From Amborella trichopoda (taxonomy: Eukaryota; Streptophyta; Magnoliopsida; Amborellales; Amborellaceae), in NCBI RefSeq assembly GCF_000471905.2, contig NW_006500340.1, forward strand, positions 3,633,054-3,697,053: a stretch of DNA of 64,000 nucleotides. Direction: 5' to 3'. Below the pieces are notes generated by a model. That model made no database searches. It was not told where the DNA came from and saw only the letters and a program-made list of their open reading frames with translations. The position numbers and the translations under genes are program-made. Within the stretch, counting starts at the first letter, position 1. Every line of letters starts with the position of its first letter. This document shows positions 22,171-36,164 of this stretch, one piece after another.

Positions 22171-22900
22171 CTTGGAAGTGTCCAATGAAAGTGGCTTTTG
22201 AAAACCTTTGGACGCATTTTGTGGCTCATGCCTTGCTTTTTTTTTTTTCAGCCTGTCTTGGACCTGGTCAATGAAAGTAGCTTTTGAAAAGTTTGTTGGA
22301 CGCATTTTGTGGCTCATGCCTTACTTTTTCAGGTTCTATAGACAATCCTTTGGTAATAAATGGAGCAAGTTATTATTTAGTTTGCATATTTTCTTAATCC
22401 TAATCTCTTAATCCTATTCCTAAATAATTGGTGCTTACTTAGGAACGACCAACACACGCTGGAGAGACTTTACAAAACAAAAATAATGAGGATTTGGTAT
22501 CAGAAAATATAGCACATCAAAATGTTTATATTAGCAGAAACTAATTAATAAGAAGGAAGAACCTTTGGAGAAAACCATATGGAATGATAGGGAAATGATG
22601 GGGTGCTTTGCGATAAGTAAATAGAAGAAACTTTTTTTTGAGAATGGGGTTGGAGTCGTGGTGGTAGCATCATTTACGCCCAGCAGTTAAGATTTAGGTT
22701 TCTATTTTTACCTAAAGCATTTAAAAACTACTAATGATTTCAAAAAACGGGTCGGGGGTCGTCATCCTCACTGAATTACTCAAAAAAAAGAAAAAAGAAT
22801 AGAAAAACCTTTAAAGAAAACCATATAGAATGATAGGCGAATGATGGGAGTCCTTGCGATTAGGGAATAGAAAAAGGGCATGTTTTGATGTTTTCATTAT
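22171..22900. other. Downstream flank of KPHMT duplicate, shared with 35.4-37.9 kb
   Basis: Non-coding. Patches such as 22487-22620 match 37,235-37,920 around the Mutator-like insertion there, showing that the segmental duplication reached this far. Two similar stretches (22559-22616 and 22801-22862, 'gaaaaccatat.gaatgatagg') suggest an internal repeat. No gene seen. Confidence 0.55.
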
Positions 22901-23013
22901 CATTGAAATTTCACTATCATATTAAAAATAATAGTATTAATCATTGAAATTTCACTATCATATTAAAAATAATAGTATTAATCATTGAAATTTCACTATC
23001 ATATTAAAAATAA
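22901..23013. repeat. 41-bp tandem repeat, 2.8 copies
   Basis: Units start at 22901, 22942 and 22983 with 'cattgaaatttcactatcat'. They are identical by eye until the third copy diverges near 23008. Perfect copies suggest recent amplification. Confidence 0.85.
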
Positions 23014-23239
23014 TGATATTTGTTAAGTGCCCATCGTAAAGTTATTTGAGATAAATTTATAGACAATTTCACATATAAGTTTATTCTTTTGGAAAGTTTT
23101 TTTACATGTAAGCTTATCTAAAAATTGTTAAAAATAGATGACGATCACAAAAAGGCTAAAAATAGGTGAAGATCACAAAAAGAGTTTAATGATTGATTGC
23201 ACTATATGTAATGCGAGATTGTACCAAATGTAACAAAAA

Positions 23240-23790
23240 AGTATTATCTGGAGCAGTGTTGAAAACCACGACGCGAACGTGGAACTTGGCCATGGGTTGG
23301 ATCTCCGCAACCTAGAATTGGTCTAGGTAGCCGGCCCGAGTCCGGCCCGAGTCAAGCAGGTACGGGCAAGGCAAAAAAGTGTTTTAAAAAATAAAAATAC
23401 CAAAAAAAAATCCAAAAAATAATAAAAATATGTTTAATTTAAAATTAAACAACTTAAATAAGTAGTAAAAAAATATATTTTAAAAAATTAATTTGTGACC
23501 AGGTGTATTTTAGAAATAAAAAAGAAGGAAAATGTAAAAATAAGTATTTGTGGCTAAAATACTTTCTAATATTTGCAAAAATGATAGAAAATGTATAAAA
23601 ATACATTACAAACAAATTTCTTATTTTTTGAGATTTTTAATATTTTTTTGTGAATTTCTTTTGAACTTGAGAACTTATCACCAAAACCGGGGTTAATCGA
23701 ACCCACCTATAGGCGGTTTTAGGTAACCCGCCAATTCCGGTTTGACTTGGCCAGTTTGTTCAAATACTAATCCAGGGTATATTAATTTGA
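23240..23790. repeat. Probable non-autonomous element with 'ccggcccgag' end
   Basis: A stretch opening with 'ttgaaaaccacgacgcgaac' and holding 'ccggcccgagtccggcccga', then an AT-rich core, then GC-richer 'aaaaccggggttaatcgaac' and 'ggtttgacttggcc'. The GC-rich ends around an AT-rich middle resemble the elements at 27,190 and 38,040-38,700. Exact borders are not visible. Confidence 0.4.
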
Positions 23791-23995
23791 GATAGGCTAT
23801 TTTATGTAAGAGTTTCAAGTTTCTCTGAAGCGACTATCTGCATCAATTAATCAATATGAATATAAAAACTTGTCTTATATAGTCAAATACAGATGATAAC
23901 AATAAAAATAAATCACAAACACTTATACTATACCCAGACTTATTATAAAACGTATACTATGCCTAGACTTACCATAAGACACTTATACAATATAA

Positions 23996-24340
23996 ACCTT
24001 CCATGTTAACCTACTTATTATAATATACATCTTCCTTCAATGTTAACCTACTTATTAGAATATGCACATTCCTTCCATGTTAACCTACTTATTACAATAT
24101 GCACCTTCCGTGTTAACTTACTTATTATAATATACACCTTCCTTCCATGTTCACCTACTTATTACAATATACACCTTCCTTCCATGTTAACCTACTTATT
24201 ACAATATACATCGTCCATGTTAACCTGGTAGATTACATACACTTTCCTTACCACTCCTCAAATTGATTAACCTACTTATTACAATGTACACCTTCTATGT
24301 TAATCCGGTAGATTACATACACTTTCCTTACCACTCAAAC
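23996..24340. repeat. Minisatellite, about 37-bp units plus higher-order repeat
   Basis: Seven or so copies of a unit like 'ccatgttaacctacttatta' plus 'caatatacaccttcctt' run from about 24001. Two copies of a longer block ('ggtagattacatacactttc') end the array at 24227 and 24307. No coding potential is credible; an open frame there is only the repeat read through. Confidence 0.8.
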
Positions 24341-25430
24341 TGAATATTAATATGAGAGGGAGCAATTGGAGTTTGGATAGCAATAATTTTCAAAATCGAT
24401 TAGTTGGATCTTTAAGTGCACTAATTCAAATTGCTTGATCAACAAGCACAACCTTGCTTGATCAACAAGCACAATTCGATCTTACATTCAAAGCTCAGAA
24501 CGGTAGGATCAAAAACATGCTCGACCAATGGCGGATAAAGACTTTTGATTAATCAGTAGAGAGTTGAAATAACTCGAAAGGGCCTAAAAAAAGTCTGATA
24601 AACTTGTTTCCGATGGTGATCTAGGTACTGATGGTCAATTTGAGACCAGTTAAGCAACTCGCATACAAGAACAAACATGATTGAGCATCACAGCAATAGA
24701 TTCGATCATTCATAACCATGATAGAGCGAATATGATTTTTTATTTTTTTATTAAATAATAGATAAAAAAAAAAGGTCAGTTTATCACAAGTTGATTGTCC
24801 GTTACCCAAATAGGTTTGTCTGTCAAAAGTTTTTGTAAAGGAGCTTGCATCAAAAAGTTCCATCGACTTGCACAAGTGTAAGAAGGTATTTTACTTGAAA
24901 GGGAACGAAGAGTTTAGATATAGGGTTGAGGCCCAGAGAAGGGAAAGTTACAACGAAAACAAGAAATAGAAAAAACAAGAGTGTAGCAGACAACCGGAGA
25001 AATATTTTCCAGCAATTTCAAGGATGTTTCCTGCATGTTAAGGGGATTTTCTGGCGGGTTCCAGGAGACAGAGCAGGTTTCGGATATTTTAGAGTGGATT
25101 TCAGAGTAGGTTTCAGAGATTTCAGAAGTGGGATGTCTTGAGAGGCGGTTTTAATGGAGGTTTTGGGGGTGTTTCAGGATTACAGTGATGGGTGCTAGGA
25201 GAAGCGATCGGAAAACAAAAAACAAAAAACAAAAAATCACCCGCTTTCCCTTCTCCAATATTGACAAATACTCAATTGCTCTTAAGCTCCCTTCTCAAAT
25301 ATAGAAAAAACTACTCAATTACAATTACAAATTACTCTCAAGCTCTAACAAATCAATTACTGTACTTCTTGCTCTTCACACCGCTTTCTCTCTCTAAGAT
25401 AGAGATTACGAAATCCTCTCTCGGGAAGGC
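24341..25430. other. Unassigned intergenic stretch
   Basis: Contains a direct repeat 'cttgatcaacaagcacaa' at about 24434-24473 and a short purine-rich open stretch at 24926-25141 with no recognised motif. Nothing supports a gene. Confidence 0.35.
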
Positions 25431-25850
25431 CTAACAATCAAAATATTTTTACTGTTTATGTGAATATGATATCCTAAATATTAAAAAGAATTTTTTGATA
25501 AAATATAATAACCAAAATATTTTTTATGGGTGTTTTGATCATTTTATTCTATTTTATTGATAATATATTTTTTTTTTTTTACCGGTACAAATTTATGAAA
25601 ATAGATGCTCAAAATTTGATGTAAAAATAACAAATATTATAAATAAAATAGTGTGAACGTCCAAAATTAAATTTGGTGTAGATGTGATTGGGGCCATCTC
25701 AACCAATCAAGTGTCAAAATAGTATAGTAGAGATGTGATTGAATGGTTGGATCGGGGAAGCATATAAGTTTCGGTTGGATAGGGGAAGCATATAAATTTT
25801 AGGGGATTCGGTCGGATAAAGGGAAGCATATAAATTTTATGAAGCATAAA
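25431..25850. repeat. Dispersed repeat related to the 37.3-37.8 kb MULE element
   Basis: The core (for example 'ttttttgataaaatataata' and 'agtagagatgtgattgaatg') matches the interior of the element at 37,260-37,768. Its right end holds about three tandem units of a 33-36 bp motif ('gttggataggggaagcatat', 25747-25843). Terminal repeats were not identified, so it may be a truncated relative. Confidence 0.5.
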
Positions 25851-28300
25851 AAGCATTAAATATCAAAAGTCCTTAAAACATTAAGACACCCTCAACTCCA
25901 AACAAAACAAATAAGAAAATTGGGTTAGTTTTCTCATTCACCTTCCATCTCAATAAAATGGTCTTGTAAAAAGAAATATATTAGATGCAAGGGCTATGGA
26001 TGGATGGATTTCCTGAAAGTTTGTATATACTCTTCATTGAAAAAATACCAAAATAAAAGAAAGAAAATTGAATATATTCATAAAAAAAAAGATACGATCA
26101 TAGACCAAACACCAACTCAACTAAAAAGAAGAAGAAGAATCGATTTTTCTAGCAAATTCTATCATGAAGTCGATCTAAAGGTCCATTTCCTAGTTCTCTG
26201 AACTTCTCGTAGACGAAGCAGAATCGAAGAACTTGTCGTAGTAGAAGAAGAAGGTGGCAGAATGAGCTAGCGCCCTCAGAAGATCATCAGGTTGAATAAG
26301 CACCAGAGGAAGACGGTGTCATGATCAACACTCGTAGAAGAAGAAGAAGCAAAAAAAGTTGGTAGACCTCTTTGGCTAAGAAATGAATAACTTCTCGTAG
26401 AAGAAGATGGAGCTTTTTCGCTATGAAATTTCCCATTCCCAGCTAAACATTGCTCTTTCTGGTTATCTCTGTTGCAATTTCTGATGATTCTTGGCTACTG
26501 AAAGTCCCTCGAGCATGTGCGTACAGAAATACGTGGTATGGATCCATCTTTTCTTGGACTGGTTACAACTGATTCAAAACAAAGCAAGCCTACATAAACC
26601 CTTTTCTTTCTCTACAGAGAAGATCAAAAGAAGATTTTAACAAATAAAAATAATAAATGACCTTTTCTTTCTCTACAGAGAAGATCAAAAGAAGATTTAA
26701 AAAAACAAAGGAAGAATATGATTAAGTTAAGCTTACTGTCACAAATCTTCTGGTTGGGTGGGCACTGCTGTTGAAACTCGAAACTTAAACTTGAGCAAGA
26801 GGTTAGGTGAGTGTTTGGAGAGAAAGAATTATAAAGAAACTGAAAACCCTTTCCCTTTTATAGTTGGGAGACTATGAAAAGAGGAAGGTTTTCTTCTCTC
26901 TTGGGATAACGATTTCTCTGTTTTGATCCACTCCCAAAATTTCACCTGAAAAAAAGGGATTAGCAAATGAAACGGATATATAGAACGTGGGATATCTTTT
27001 GTTTCTGATAAATATAGGAGATATTATAAATCTTAAATGAAAATTTTGAAATTATGAACAAATTGAGTAAAGACGCGATTAAATGAAAATTTTGATGCTT
27101 ATTAAATAATGGGGACTTTGGAGGATACCTATATAGATTACTCTAAAAATTATGAGAAGCAATTGTGCTCAAATAAGACTTAGTGTTTTAAAACCGGTGA
27201 TTTTCCATCTGAATTACTGATTTGGATGAGAATTGGTCGGGACTGAGCCGGCTTTGGAATGGTATCGGTGCCACCCAGTCTTTTTCCCAATCGCAGCCAA
27301 AAAAAGAAAAAAAAATATCCCAATCTCCTTTTTACATTTTTAACCTTTTTTTAGCTTATCTAATGATTTTTAATGTTTCCTTAAATCTCCATCTCATAAA
27401 ATATTATTTTAGTTTATATTTTATTTTAATATTTTCTAGATCTAACTATTTGGATCGATCCAGACGTGATGCATGTCGTGGATCCAATATAGGTACATAG
27501 GCAACGTGAAATAGGTACGAGCTCCTCATAGTTGTCGCTTTAACAACTTTTTGTTTCTTTCTAGCTAAAGATGAGATTTCTATCGGGCTTAGGATTTATC
27601 TATACGATACTACATTATTAAGCTAGTGTTGAGATATTATCGACAAAATAAGAAAAAAACCCTATTATTATAGAGATTGTAGGATATATTTTTATCTAAA
27701 GAGAAAATTAAAGAGCAGGGAATTTTTAGGAGAGAACTTTATGGATAGAGAGTCTTTTAGAGAGATGATCAATTTTTTTTTTCAATATTAAAGTAATATA
27801 ACTAAAAATATATAAAAAAAGTAGGTACTGTTATTATGTCAAGACTGAACACCACTGTCTATTTTTTAAATTTCTTTTTTTCATGTTTTCTATTACTAAT
27901 TATTTATATATTAATAGGAACCTTCCATATGGCTACCATATTATCATGCACATGATAATAATTATCTAAAACACATAGGAGGTCATGTGCACATAAGGAA
28001 ATTTGGTGCGTGAGTTAGAAAATAGATAGAGATTAGGGTTTAACTGTTATTAGGGAATAGATAGAGATTGAGTTAGAGATTTTAGGGGATAGAGACATAT
28101 ATTAAACCACATTTTTCCAAAAAAAGGAAACATATCAAACCAAAGAAAAGATACCCACGTGTACAAATAGAGAATAGCCAAATAGAGAGAGAAACTATAA
28201 AAAAATTCTTCCTAAAACTTCTAATTTTGTCTCTATCGTAAAGAAAAAGAAAAAGAAAAAGATTATCATGAAAATATTGGTGTGTGGAGAGTCCATCTAT
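25851..28300. other. Unassigned stretch with short repeats
   Basis: No gene recognised. A 40-base direct repeat ('ccttttctttctctacagag') sits at 26600 and 26661. GAA-rich sequence lies at 26120-26420, and a GC-richer block near 27190-27300 resembles the ends of the 23.2 kb element. The rest is AT-rich. Confidence 0.4.
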
Positions 28301-28317
28301 TTAAGAAAGGGTGTGGT

Positions 28318-28570
28318 TTGTATAGAGCCAAGGCTCTAAACAATCAAATTAGAACCTACTTTTTAATTGTGTAGAGAAATGTGGTTTCAATACTTTAAAT
28401 CTTTGTGATAACCTTAAAATATATTTTTATTTTATTTATAAAATTTAAAGCTTTAAAAATAGCTTGAAAGTTGATCGTTCAAAAATGCATTACAAAATAC
28501 ACTATTTTTAAAACTTGAAATCTATTTTTTTCTTATGTCCATACATCTTATCCATTTGAAGATATTTGAG
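28318..28570. mobile_element. MITE, truncated copy (family M, copy 1)
   Basis: The left end 'gggtgtggtttgtatagagc' followed by 'caaggctctaaacaatcaaa' is the inverted end shared with the elements at 45.9-46.3 kb and 58.4-58.8 kb. Homology fades near 28570, so the other end is missing. Non-coding, upstream of KPHMT. Confidence 0.6.
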
Positions 28571-29442
28571 CATGATCTAATGTACTTTCTATAATTCACG
28601 TGGGTATATTATTTACGTGGGTATATCATTTTTTCTCTAAAATCTCATTCCTACAATTTTGGTTAATTGTTCATTACTCTATTCTCTAAAATCTTATTAC
28701 TACAATTTTAGTTACTTTCTTATTACCCTATCCTCTAAAGTTAAGAAAAATTTTCCTTCAAACTTATGATGGAGTATGAGATTCTAAAAATACAGGGTTT
28801 TTTTTTTAAATTATTATTATTATTATTATTATTTTATTACTTTTAATAATGCAGCCCTGTCCAACTACTTTTCCTAGGACTGCGGGCCCTATCAAAATAA
28901 ATAAAAGATTTGTCTGGCGCTCTCTAAAGATGAGGACCGTATTCATAAATCACGTGTGGTGACAACGGAGATATTCCCCGAAGTAGAGTTTAAAGGGATG
29001 TTTTCATTGTACGGTCTTCATTTGTATAATCTAAATGCTTTCAGGGTTTAAGGTGAGTCTTTCGCTCTATCATGTTCTTTGAGAATATGCATTATTTCAG
29101 ACTTGTATCTGTCATTTTTGTTTGGGTTTCTGCATTATTTCAGGTATTCTAGGCTCCTCTCTCTCTAGTTTGATATTTCATTAGTTCAGATTCTCTCTCT
29201 CTATCTCAAAGGTATTGCATAAACTCAGGTACCCGTCACCCTTTCTTTTTTTGAATCTTTTTTTTTTTTTTGAAATCAGGTACCCATCAACCTCTCTCTC
29301 TGTCTGTCGAAGATAGTATCATAGAATTATATATCAGGGCTTTGTGCTCGCTTCCTTTCCTCCGCCGTTTATGGCATTCAAAACTCTAGCTCTCTGATTG
29401 TCGTCATCTGTATGCGTTTACAGGGTGGATTAATAACCCATA

Positions 29443-32400
29443 ATGCCTGTCTTCACCTCTGCAAGTTGTTCTCGCCGCATCTTCTCCATGGCAACATCTG
29501 CTCTTTTCAATAGAATTTCTTTACCGTTTTCCGGGTGCAATACCAGATGCATGATGAGCAATTTGCCTGAGAATACCTTATATGGAGGGCCTTCGCCTCA
29601 AATTTCATCGCAGAGAGTAACCCTAAAGAATTTGGGGCTGAAGCATAAGAAGGGGGAGCCTATCACCATGGTCACTGCTTATGATTACCCATCAGCTGTT
29701 CACCTCGATCAAGCGGGAATTGATATTTGTCTGGTTGGTGATTCTGCAGGTACTCATATACCCAAAAACAAGAAACAACCGACTGTCAGTGATAAAATAT
29801 AAGGAGAAGTTTTGATTTATTTATTTATTTTCACTTCCATTTGTGTAAGTTGGTATCTGTTTATAAGAGAATATATATGTGTAATTTATGATTCTTAAAA
29901 ATAAGGGAAAGTTCTGGTTATTTGTTACATTTTCATGTTAATTAGCGTTTTTGATGCGTTTTCCCTCTGGGTGGAGATTTTAAGATTAAGCATGTAGAAA
30001 TATAAGCATTAAGAAAGAATAAAATATGTAGTTGATGATTCTAGAAAATAAGGGAGAAGTTTCATTTTGCATATCCATTAGTATATTCTCTTTGTTGGAG
30101 AATCTGGGGGTGCCCATTTAGACTGGAAGAAAAGAAAGTTGTTCCATTAATTGTTAGACAAAATAAGGGAAAATTTCTGAATTTGATGCATATTTCATGC
30201 CATTATTTTCTTTCTGGAGCATCTGAATTCATTGCAAATTTTTATCGCCGTTGGCATTTTTGGGTGTTTTTATCTTTGGTCAGAGCTTCTAGAAGTACAC
30301 AATTTCCCAAAAATAAGAATTGTGCCACTGATTATGGTGAAAGGAGAAGGGAAAGGATTCTTCTTTTATCGAATTTTTCATTTCCAACATTTTATAATGC
30401 CTTCTATTTGGCTGGTAACCATTTATAGACATTTTGCAACTACTTCGACATAAAACAGAAAACCTTGTGCGTCTGATAATGATGCAATAAGAAGAAAAAA
30501 GTTCTGCTGTTTTTGAATTTTGTATTTACCTTTCTTTTAACGATGCCGTTTCTATAAGGTTACAACCTTAACCAATCCAATAAAGGCACACCTCAAAATT
30601 TTATCATAACATTGAATTTTGTTGTAAAAATTTCTTAGGATTATCTTAAAATCTATTTTCATATCTAATTAGAAAATCTATAAATATATGAAAATATTGA
30701 AAATGGATGGTCTAGATAATGTGTTGCAAGATGCATTATTTTTGGGATTCAAAAACGTTTTTTTCATATTCATATATCTCAATGTCGATATGATCGATTA
30801 GAGGGTTTTTCAACATTAAAACAACATTTCCGATATATTTTTGAGGTGCATATGTGATTCTACATTTTAAGGTGGCAACCTTATATAAACTTTCCCTTCT
30901 TTTAATGTTTGGTTGGGGATTTCGTGGTACCCATTTAAAAGCACAGCTATTAGCAACTTCCAACGAAGGGTGAAAAAAAAACATTTTATAACTTATATTA
31001 TTAGAAAAAGGACATTCATTTTATTTTATTGTTTTGGATACTGTTCTCTGTAGTCTATATGCCAAAACTAACCATTTTACCAACATTCTGGTTGCTTAAA
31101 AAAAAAAACTCATTAATCTTCATCTTTCCTGCCTTCTTGTGTCATTTGAAATCATTCGTTTGGTATGTATGTTTAATCTCTGGGCCCATTTATAGAACAA
31201 AAAGCAACCACTTGCATCTCTCCCCCCCAAAAAAAAAAAAAACCCAAAAAACCCCAAGAAGAAAATAGTATGAAATAAAGGAAAAAGTTGTTGATTTTTT
31301 CATTTCCAGTGATGCCGTTAATTTATTTTGACCTTATTCATTGATTTATTATTTGATTATTTTCCATTTCTTTTGGGAAGCGATGGTTGTTCATGGGCAT
31401 GATACGACCTTGCCAATTAGCTTGGAGGAGATGCTTGTACACTGTCGTGCTGTGGCTCGAGGGGCCAAGCGTCCTCTCCTTGTCGGTGATCTTCCTTTTG
31501 GAAGCTATGAGGCAAGCTCTGTTCAGGTAATTACTTTCATGCAATTCCCCTATGGAGGTAATTTCTTCCTGAAATTCCTCTGTTCTGGTGATACTCCTTG
31601 CATTTTGCCTTCTTAAGTAAATTATTTGCTGTGAATTCTTCTTTGTTTATTACATTCTAAAGCATGGATCTTTGGTTTTAGAGTGATATGGTTTCAACAA
31701 TCCTCTCGATAGAATATGATTATGTGTTATGTTATATGTTTAGGGAGTGGATGATTTTACTGTAATTTTCCTTTTTCTTCATTCTTCCAAAAACTACTTT
31801 ATGGCTTATTCTTCTGTTTTTGTATTTCACCTAGGACTGCCACTGTGTGCATTTAGATTTCATCACTACAAGACGAAGCTAAATAAAGTAAATTAGGGTT
31901 TCTTTTGTATTGGGATGTTGATCTAATTTTTTATACTATCATGTCCTGCTCAAATAGAGATTGGGTTTCGTAGCCTGTGGGATATGGATATCTTCTACTT
32001 CAATGGGGGACTTCCCCTGTATGTGTATACGTTTAATTTCTTAAAATGGTCTTCCTACTTAGCCCCTGAAACTAAGATAAAAAATCATCAACATCGTCCG
32101 ATCCTTATTCGAACCATTTGGGGTTGGCTTAACATTGGTTCAAGATTCATGAAAAAATGTGGCAAAGTTTTGTTGCTGGTTACCTATCTAACACAACCTT
32201 CCTCCTTTCTCAGGGCTTGGGACGGGCATGACACGACTTGGGACCCGCCATGCCAGAGTTGAAACAAAGATATTATAAAATAAAAAATAAAAATCAATGG
32301 GTTTTTTGTATTGGTATGTGGGTTCTGTGTGATTCTTTAGAAAAATCATTTGTCTCAAACAATAATCGCTCTTACTTACAAAGAAAGTTTTGTATTTGGC

Positions 32401-34603
32401 ATGTGGCTTATTTTTGCTTCTAGCTAAAATGGGCAATTGGGCATATGCCAAGGGGGGGGAGGGCATGTCTAAATTTCTTTTAGCTGCAATTGGGTATATA
32501 CTGAGGAGAAGTTACCTCTCTGAATTATGGGCAGGCAGTTGAAACTGCAGTTAGGATATTGAAGGAAGGTGGGATGGATGCCATTAAATTAGAAGGTGGA
32601 GCTCCATTCAAGGTTGCTGCTGCAAAATCAATAGTAGAGGCTGGAATTGCTGTCATGGGTCATGTAGGACTTACCCCTCAAGCAATCAGTGTTCTTGGTG
32701 GTTTCAGGCCTCAGGGCAGAGATGCTGAAAGTGCAATGAAGGTTTCTTCTTTGATCGTCTTTATTAACAATTTTCTATTTTCCTGTACTGCTTTGTTTCT
32801 GTATTCCCAAAAAAGAGACATTTATATCTCTATGCAATGTTGTTTTATTCCTTCTTTTTTCTTTTGAACTTCTTTAGGTTGTTTTCTTTTGATCTAATAC
32901 ACACATTTCGTATACAGATTGTGGAGACTGCACTTGCTCTACAGGAAGCAGGATGTTTTGCAGTTGTGTTGGAATGTGTGCCCTCGCCTGTTGCAGCTGC
33001 TACGACTTCTGCCCTTCGAATCCCCACCATAGGCATTGGAGCTGGGCCTTTCTGTAGTGGCCAGGTCTGCTCTCTTTGAATTTCTTTTGATCTGCTTTTT
33101 TATCAGACCAGTATGCAATTTGACCTATATTTGAGTCTTTTCTTTTAATGAGTATTGTGTATGTATTTAATGCCCTTCAATTTTTAAGATATTCACTTGA
33201 TTTAGTCTCTACACGAAATGAATGAAATAGCATGGTAGTTACTTTGATGAGGTCTTCCATGTAACAAGGGGTATTAAAGCAGAGCAAGATTCTGTTGACC
33301 AAGAGCATTCAATGTTTTCATTTTAAGTGTAGTTAGATATTAGATGTTATAATCGATTAGGTTCATTAGCATCATGGAGTATTTTAAGTGTAGTTAGACA
33401 TTATTCATAATCGATTAGGTTCATTAGCATCATGGAGTTCCTTTCTTCCATATAAATATTTACTGTATGATATTAGGCATTGCAAAATTGCCTAGTCTCT
33501 ATACTGAAATATGATATTAAAAGTAGGCAGTGCTTTGTTATTTACTCAAATTTTAATTGTTCATATCCAAGTTGCATGGGATATTATGTTTTTTCTGCAC
33601 AATTTGATGGCAATGGTAGGATGGCTATATATATATATCGGAATCGATTATGTCAGCCCACGGGTTAATAGCTACAGTGTCAGCGAACGACCCATATTGA
33701 ATCTCTTTACTTCTATATAGTTACTTTTTTTTTTGTATGAAGTAGAGTTTATGATCTTTTCACTTCTATTGAAATTAGGCCCTAATCTCATGTAAGCATA
33801 ACATTTTATGGCTAACCAAACCAAAAGGTTCTTTTCTCCCACCTAATCCTCATGTTTGGGAAATATCAAAGGTACCGTAGCTCTTTTGGAGCCTCACCTC
33901 AAAGTGGTACCTAGGTGCCCTAGCTCTTCAGTTTTTACACTCAAGTGTGTGTTCACAATTTTGATTGGATGATATAAATATCTTTGGTTGAAGCCTATGC
34001 CTAAGTAGTTGCTGAATGAGCTATTCAGTTTATCAATTTGGTCTGTTGCAGATTGTTAGAGATGTCGATATTGAAGATGTAAACCTCTGTTCTCTAACTT
34101 GCTTTCTACTTTGGCATCTCAATCCTTATGCTGTACCTAAATTGAGTATGAAAGAAAGATTTTGCATTTAAAAAAGTGGGAAATTTTAACAAAACACACA
34201 CACAAGAGGATGCCACAAAAGGGTGAGTACAGTAGCTACTCTCGAGAAAGATACTTTGAAGATCATTCCTTTGTGTGTGTGTGTAAGAGAGAGAGAGAGA
34301 GAGCATTTAGTGAATTCACTTTCTGCTAGGCGTGAGAATTAGAGAATGAACTGGACATTTTGTAACCAACTGCAGGTGAGGTCCATCATGGTTTGTATGC
34401 TGTCTAGCTCATCTTTATAAGGTTCTGATCATAAATTCCTATTGAAAACTCATTTGTTAACTCGTTGGGTTATTTATCAAAGGAAAAACAACATAGGGAA
34501 ACTGTTAGTTTTTTTTGACAAGTGGTGGATTTCATTGTTTCGTGACGACTAAAACATGGGAAAGTCTTACATAATGGTTTAGACTTCTGTGATTTTAGAT
34601 GCT

Positions 34604-34657
<54 letters not shown>

Positions 34658-35098
34658 ATAAGATTAATTTTGGTTATGGCTTCCCCTCAATTTTTATTTG
34701 ACTATGAAGATTCTGACAGTTGACCTTTCTTAGGTCTTGGTTTACCATGATTTGCTTGGCATGCTCCAACACCCTCACCATGCTATGGTACGTAAAGAGA
34801 GAGTATATTCTTGGTTCTTTGCACTTGTTGGCACTAAAAAGGATTTTTCATGGTTGATCTTCAGGTGACTCCCAAGTTTTGTAAACAATATGGACGCGTG
34901 GGTGCTGAGATAAGTAGAGCTCTATCAGAGTTTAGAGAAGAAGTAGTCAATCATTCGTTTCCAGGTCCTGTTCACACACCGTACAGGATTAGCAGTGATG
35001 CTTTAGATGGGTTTTTGAATGAGCTTGAGAGGAGAGGGTTGAGTAAAGCGGCTTCATCAGCAGCAACAGTAGCTGAGAAGAATGAGAAAGTGAGCAGA

Positions 35099-35139
<41 letters not shown>

Positions 35140-35226
35140 CATATTCATTTGATGCATTGTTAATACTCTTTGCAGGTGATGAGAGATGAAAAAGAGAATG
35201 GTGGTGTCCCCATTACCATGACTTAG
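29443..35226 (+). CDS. KPHMT1: Ketopantoate hydroxymethyltransferase, mitochondrial (seven exons)
   Basis: The enzyme (PanB family) transfers a hydroxymethyl group from methylene-tetrahydrofolate to 2-oxoisovalerate, giving ketopantoate, the first committed step to pantothenate and CoA. Exons by splice signals: 29443-29749, 31381-31526, 32535-32741, 32918-33064, 34734-34787, 34865-35089, 35176-35226; all GT-AG and in frame, giving 378 aa. A Ser/Arg-rich N-terminus of about 60 residues looks like a mitochondrial presequence, in line with plant homologues. A second Met at 29488 is an alternative start. Family motifs follow in order: [65 protein letters not shown] and [11 protein letters not shown]. 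The metal-binding Asp residues (GDS, GDLPFG) and the catalytic Glu (LEC) are present. Intron 1 contains a MITE. Confidence 0.95.
30551..30889. mobile_element. MITE in KPHMT intron 1 (family M, copy 2)
   Basis: Inverted ends TATAAGGTTACAACCTTA and TAAGGTGGCAACCTTATA bound a 339-bp AT-rich element. Its interior ('gatatgatcgattagagggt', 'caacatttccgatatat') matches the other copies of this family. It lies wholly within intron 1, clear of the splice sites. Confidence 0.65.
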
Positions 35227-36080
35227 GTCTGTGTGTGTGTGTGTGGCATAGTTATTATGGGGTCTCTCTCCCTATCTATTTATCTATGGCAATGAAAGTG
35301 GCCTTTGAGTCGCTTGCTCCTTTAGGACAGATTTGTGCCTTCCTATGGCATGGCAGTAAAAGTGGCCCTTTCAAGAAAGATCTTAAGGCTATTTCAGCCT
35401 TGTAATAAAGGGCAGTGCTAATTTTGTAGAGAAAAATATTCAAAACCGGCATCCATGTGGGTTTGGTGACTTGTAAAAAATCCGTCGCCATCAATAAAAG
35501 ATCCATCTTCTCAGTATTCTAAAATTAAATTTCTGAAAGAAATTAAGGGGAAAGCCATATGGCTCAAGAAGCTTAAAGCAAAAACTGCCTCTTTTTATTC
35601 CTTTTTTGTTCCATTTTTTCCAAATCATGTACCATGTTGCTAGATAAACATTTGAAAGGTAACCTGCAAAGACATCTCGCTCGTAAAATTTTTTGAAAAT
35701 ACTTGACAAATTAATTTTCCCCTACTTCAAAAGCTTTTTTCTTTTTGAATTTGCTATTGCATGAAAGAATTTAGTATTAGCATATCCTCTTACAGCCATT
35801 TAACTCTAGATCGTTGCTTCCAATAGATCTCTTATTAACTTTAGATTTTTATTCAGCACAAACAACAATCTCGTTTTTCATTGTTCTCCTCATTAGAGGC
35901 GTATCCATGATTTTGAATGGATATTTTTAAATTAAATCTAGACGAGAGTGTCGTCCAACTTTTTTTTAATTGAAAAATTATTTACCTTTTTCCGTGGCAA
36001 CAATCTATGCTTAATATTAATTAATTTTTTATGCACTTGATATCCAAACCATTCATACATTATTGTATTATTCCAGGTGT
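35227..36080. other. KPHMT 3' flank
   Basis: The first 150 bases after the stop pair with 22014-22170 of the upstream duplicate. Beyond about 35400 the sequence is specific to this copy. Open stretches on the - strand (35276-35709) have no recognised motif. Confidence 0.45.
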
Positions 36081-36164
36081 TTTTAACTTCTTTGTAATAG
36101 TAATGGCATATGAGGATAACAGCAAGCTCTCTCCATTGGAAATGGTTTTGGCCCTCTCAATGAA

